DNA of 12,436 bases from Chloroflexota bacterium (GTDB lineage: Bacteria > Chloroflexota > UBA6077 > CF-72), in assembly GCA_019247135.1 (NCBI GenBank), contig JAFAPL010000799.1, positions 1-12,436 on the forward strand. The letters run 5' to 3'. Position numbers and translations under genes: made by a program. The notes beneath the pieces were generated by a model, which was not told the origin of the DNA, did not search any database, and saw only the letters and a list, made by a program, of their open reading frames with translations. Numbering within the stretch: the first letter of the stretch is position 1; every line of letters begins with the position of its first letter. This document shows positions 12,025-12,436 of the stretch, one piece after another.

Positions 12025-12061
12025 GGGCAACGGAGGCGAGGAGTGCTCGCCTCCGCTGCCC
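12025..12061 (-). terminator. Strong stem-loop after leucyl aminopeptidase
   Basis: CGGAGGCGAG (12031-12040) pairs perfectly with CTCGCCTCCG (12046-12055) around a 5-base loop. After one mismatch, GGGCA (12025-12029) pairs with TGCCC (12057-12061), giving about 15 pairs. It begins 11 bases after the peptidase stop. No T-run follows, so it may be a terminator aided by other factors or an mRNA-stabilising hairpin before the permease. Confidence 0.5.
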
Positions 12062-12072
12062 GAGCGACCCGC

Positions 12073-12436
12073 TCAAGCGCGAGATCTGGTTGGCGAAAAG
12101 GCGAGTGCCAGGTTCAGCAGCAGGCGGGCTCCGAAGCCCGTCGCGCCCCACGACCGCCAGCCATCGTCGGCGCCGACGCTCATGGTGCCGGCGATGTCGA
12201 GGTGCGCCCAGGGCAGGCCGTTGACGAAGTCCTCCAGGAACAGCGCGGCGGTGATCGTCCCCGCGTTTGCGTCGTCGCCCATGTTCTTCAGGTCGGCAAT
12301 CTCCGAGTTGAGCTGACCGCGATAACGTCGTTCCAAAGGCAGCTGCCAGACCCGCTCGTCGACACGATCTGCCGCGGCCGTGACCTGGTCGACCAGCGCC
12401 TGGTCGTTGCCCAGCACCGCCGCCATCTTCGACCCG
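12073..12436 (-). CDS. pepA: Leucyl aminopeptidase (M17), C-terminal part
   Basis: The last 120 residues are present; the frame is open to the right edge, so the ATG at 12426 is internal, not the start. The region matches the end of the M17 catalytic domain. After LGND (about 8-11 of the fragment) comes the conserved LPLERRYRGQLNSEIADLKN segment (32-51), AGTITAALFLEDFV (58-71), WAHLDIAGT (76-84) and GATGFGARLL (97-106) near the C-terminus. These surround the active site in this hexameric, two-metal exopeptidase, which removes N-terminal residues from peptides in the cytoplasm; the metal ligands N-T-D-A-E-G-R lie outside the window. NMGDDANAG replaces the commoner glycine-rich N-x-G-x-x-x-A-G loop without an obvious defect. 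A hairpin separates it from the permease gene downstream. Confidence 0.95.
   Translation of the reverse strand, partial: GSKMAAVLGNDQALVDQVTAAADRVDERVWQLPLERRYRGQLNSEIADLKNMGDDANAGTITAALFLEDFVNGLPWAHLDIAGTMSVGADDGWRSWGATGFGARLLLNLALAFSPTRSRA

Noticed and set aside
437..12030. Many long frames antisense or shifted to the genes listed
   Set aside because: They are Arg/Ser/Pro/Ala-rich, lack domain motifs or membrane patterns, and vanish where the real frame has a clear family signature; high GC makes such open frames common.
1..12436. CRISPR arrays, tRNA/rRNA, insertion sequences, phage genes or defence systems
   Set aside because: No spaced repeats, cloverleaf sequences, transposase motifs or terminal inverted repeats were seen; gene content is ordinary chromosomal.

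Overview
The window is GC-rich DNA from a bacterial chromosome with tightly packed genes and no RNA genes, mobile elements or CRISPR arrays. The mix of families fits a member of the Chloroflexota or a related high-GC soil or hot-environment lineage: a BTAD/NB-ARC regulator of the AfsR type, a soluble GAF histidine kinase, HdeD, DUF1269 and PRC-barrel proteins, META-domain lipoprotein-like proteins, DUF4203 and a GAP/SfLAP protein. That placement is inferred from gene content, not proven. Thirteen complete or nearly complete genes and one extra gene fragment at the left edge are supported.

Layout. (1) Bases 1-2343, minus strand: a four-gene run, read right to left: an HdeD-like membrane protein, a multi-pass membrane protein (Yip1-like, tentative), a membrane-anchored alpha/beta hydrolase and the N-terminus of a second probable alpha/beta hydrolase that runs off the left edge. 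The last three overlap or nearly overlap, so translation is probably coupled. (2) Bases 2471-5053, plus strand: a protein with two PRC-barrels fused to a DUF1269 domain, a stand-alone DUF1269 membrane protein, and a secreted protein with two META domains. (3) Bases 5089-8520, minus strand: a signalling operon of a small zinc-ribbon/AT-hook protein, a GAF-type soluble histidine kinase (overlapping ATGA) and a BTAD/NB-ARC transcription factor. The regulator looks eroded at its C-terminus, with coding signal continuing out of frame past its stop. (4) Bases 8738-9403, plus strand: a DUF4203 membrane protein. (5) Bases 9436-12436, minus strand: the C-terminal part of leucyl aminopeptidase (M17), a hairpin, an SLC13-type permease with two RCK/TrkA-C domains, and a GAP-family exporter-like membrane protein.

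How it may work together. Most genes outside the signalling operon encode small membrane or envelope proteins of the sort often tied to general stress. The most interesting pattern is in the non-coding DNA. The heptamer TTGAGCA occurs four times in spots I found, all just upstream of such genes (HdeD-like, PRC/DUF1269, DUF1269, DUF4203). In three of the four it is followed exactly 11 bp later by a second GAG-containing heptamer. BTAD/SARP regulators are known to bind heptamer direct repeats with an 11-bp period, and the window encodes a BTAD regulator. A local envelope-stress regulon run by the zinc-ribbon/kinase/BTAD operon is therefore a testable hypothesis, not a conclusion.
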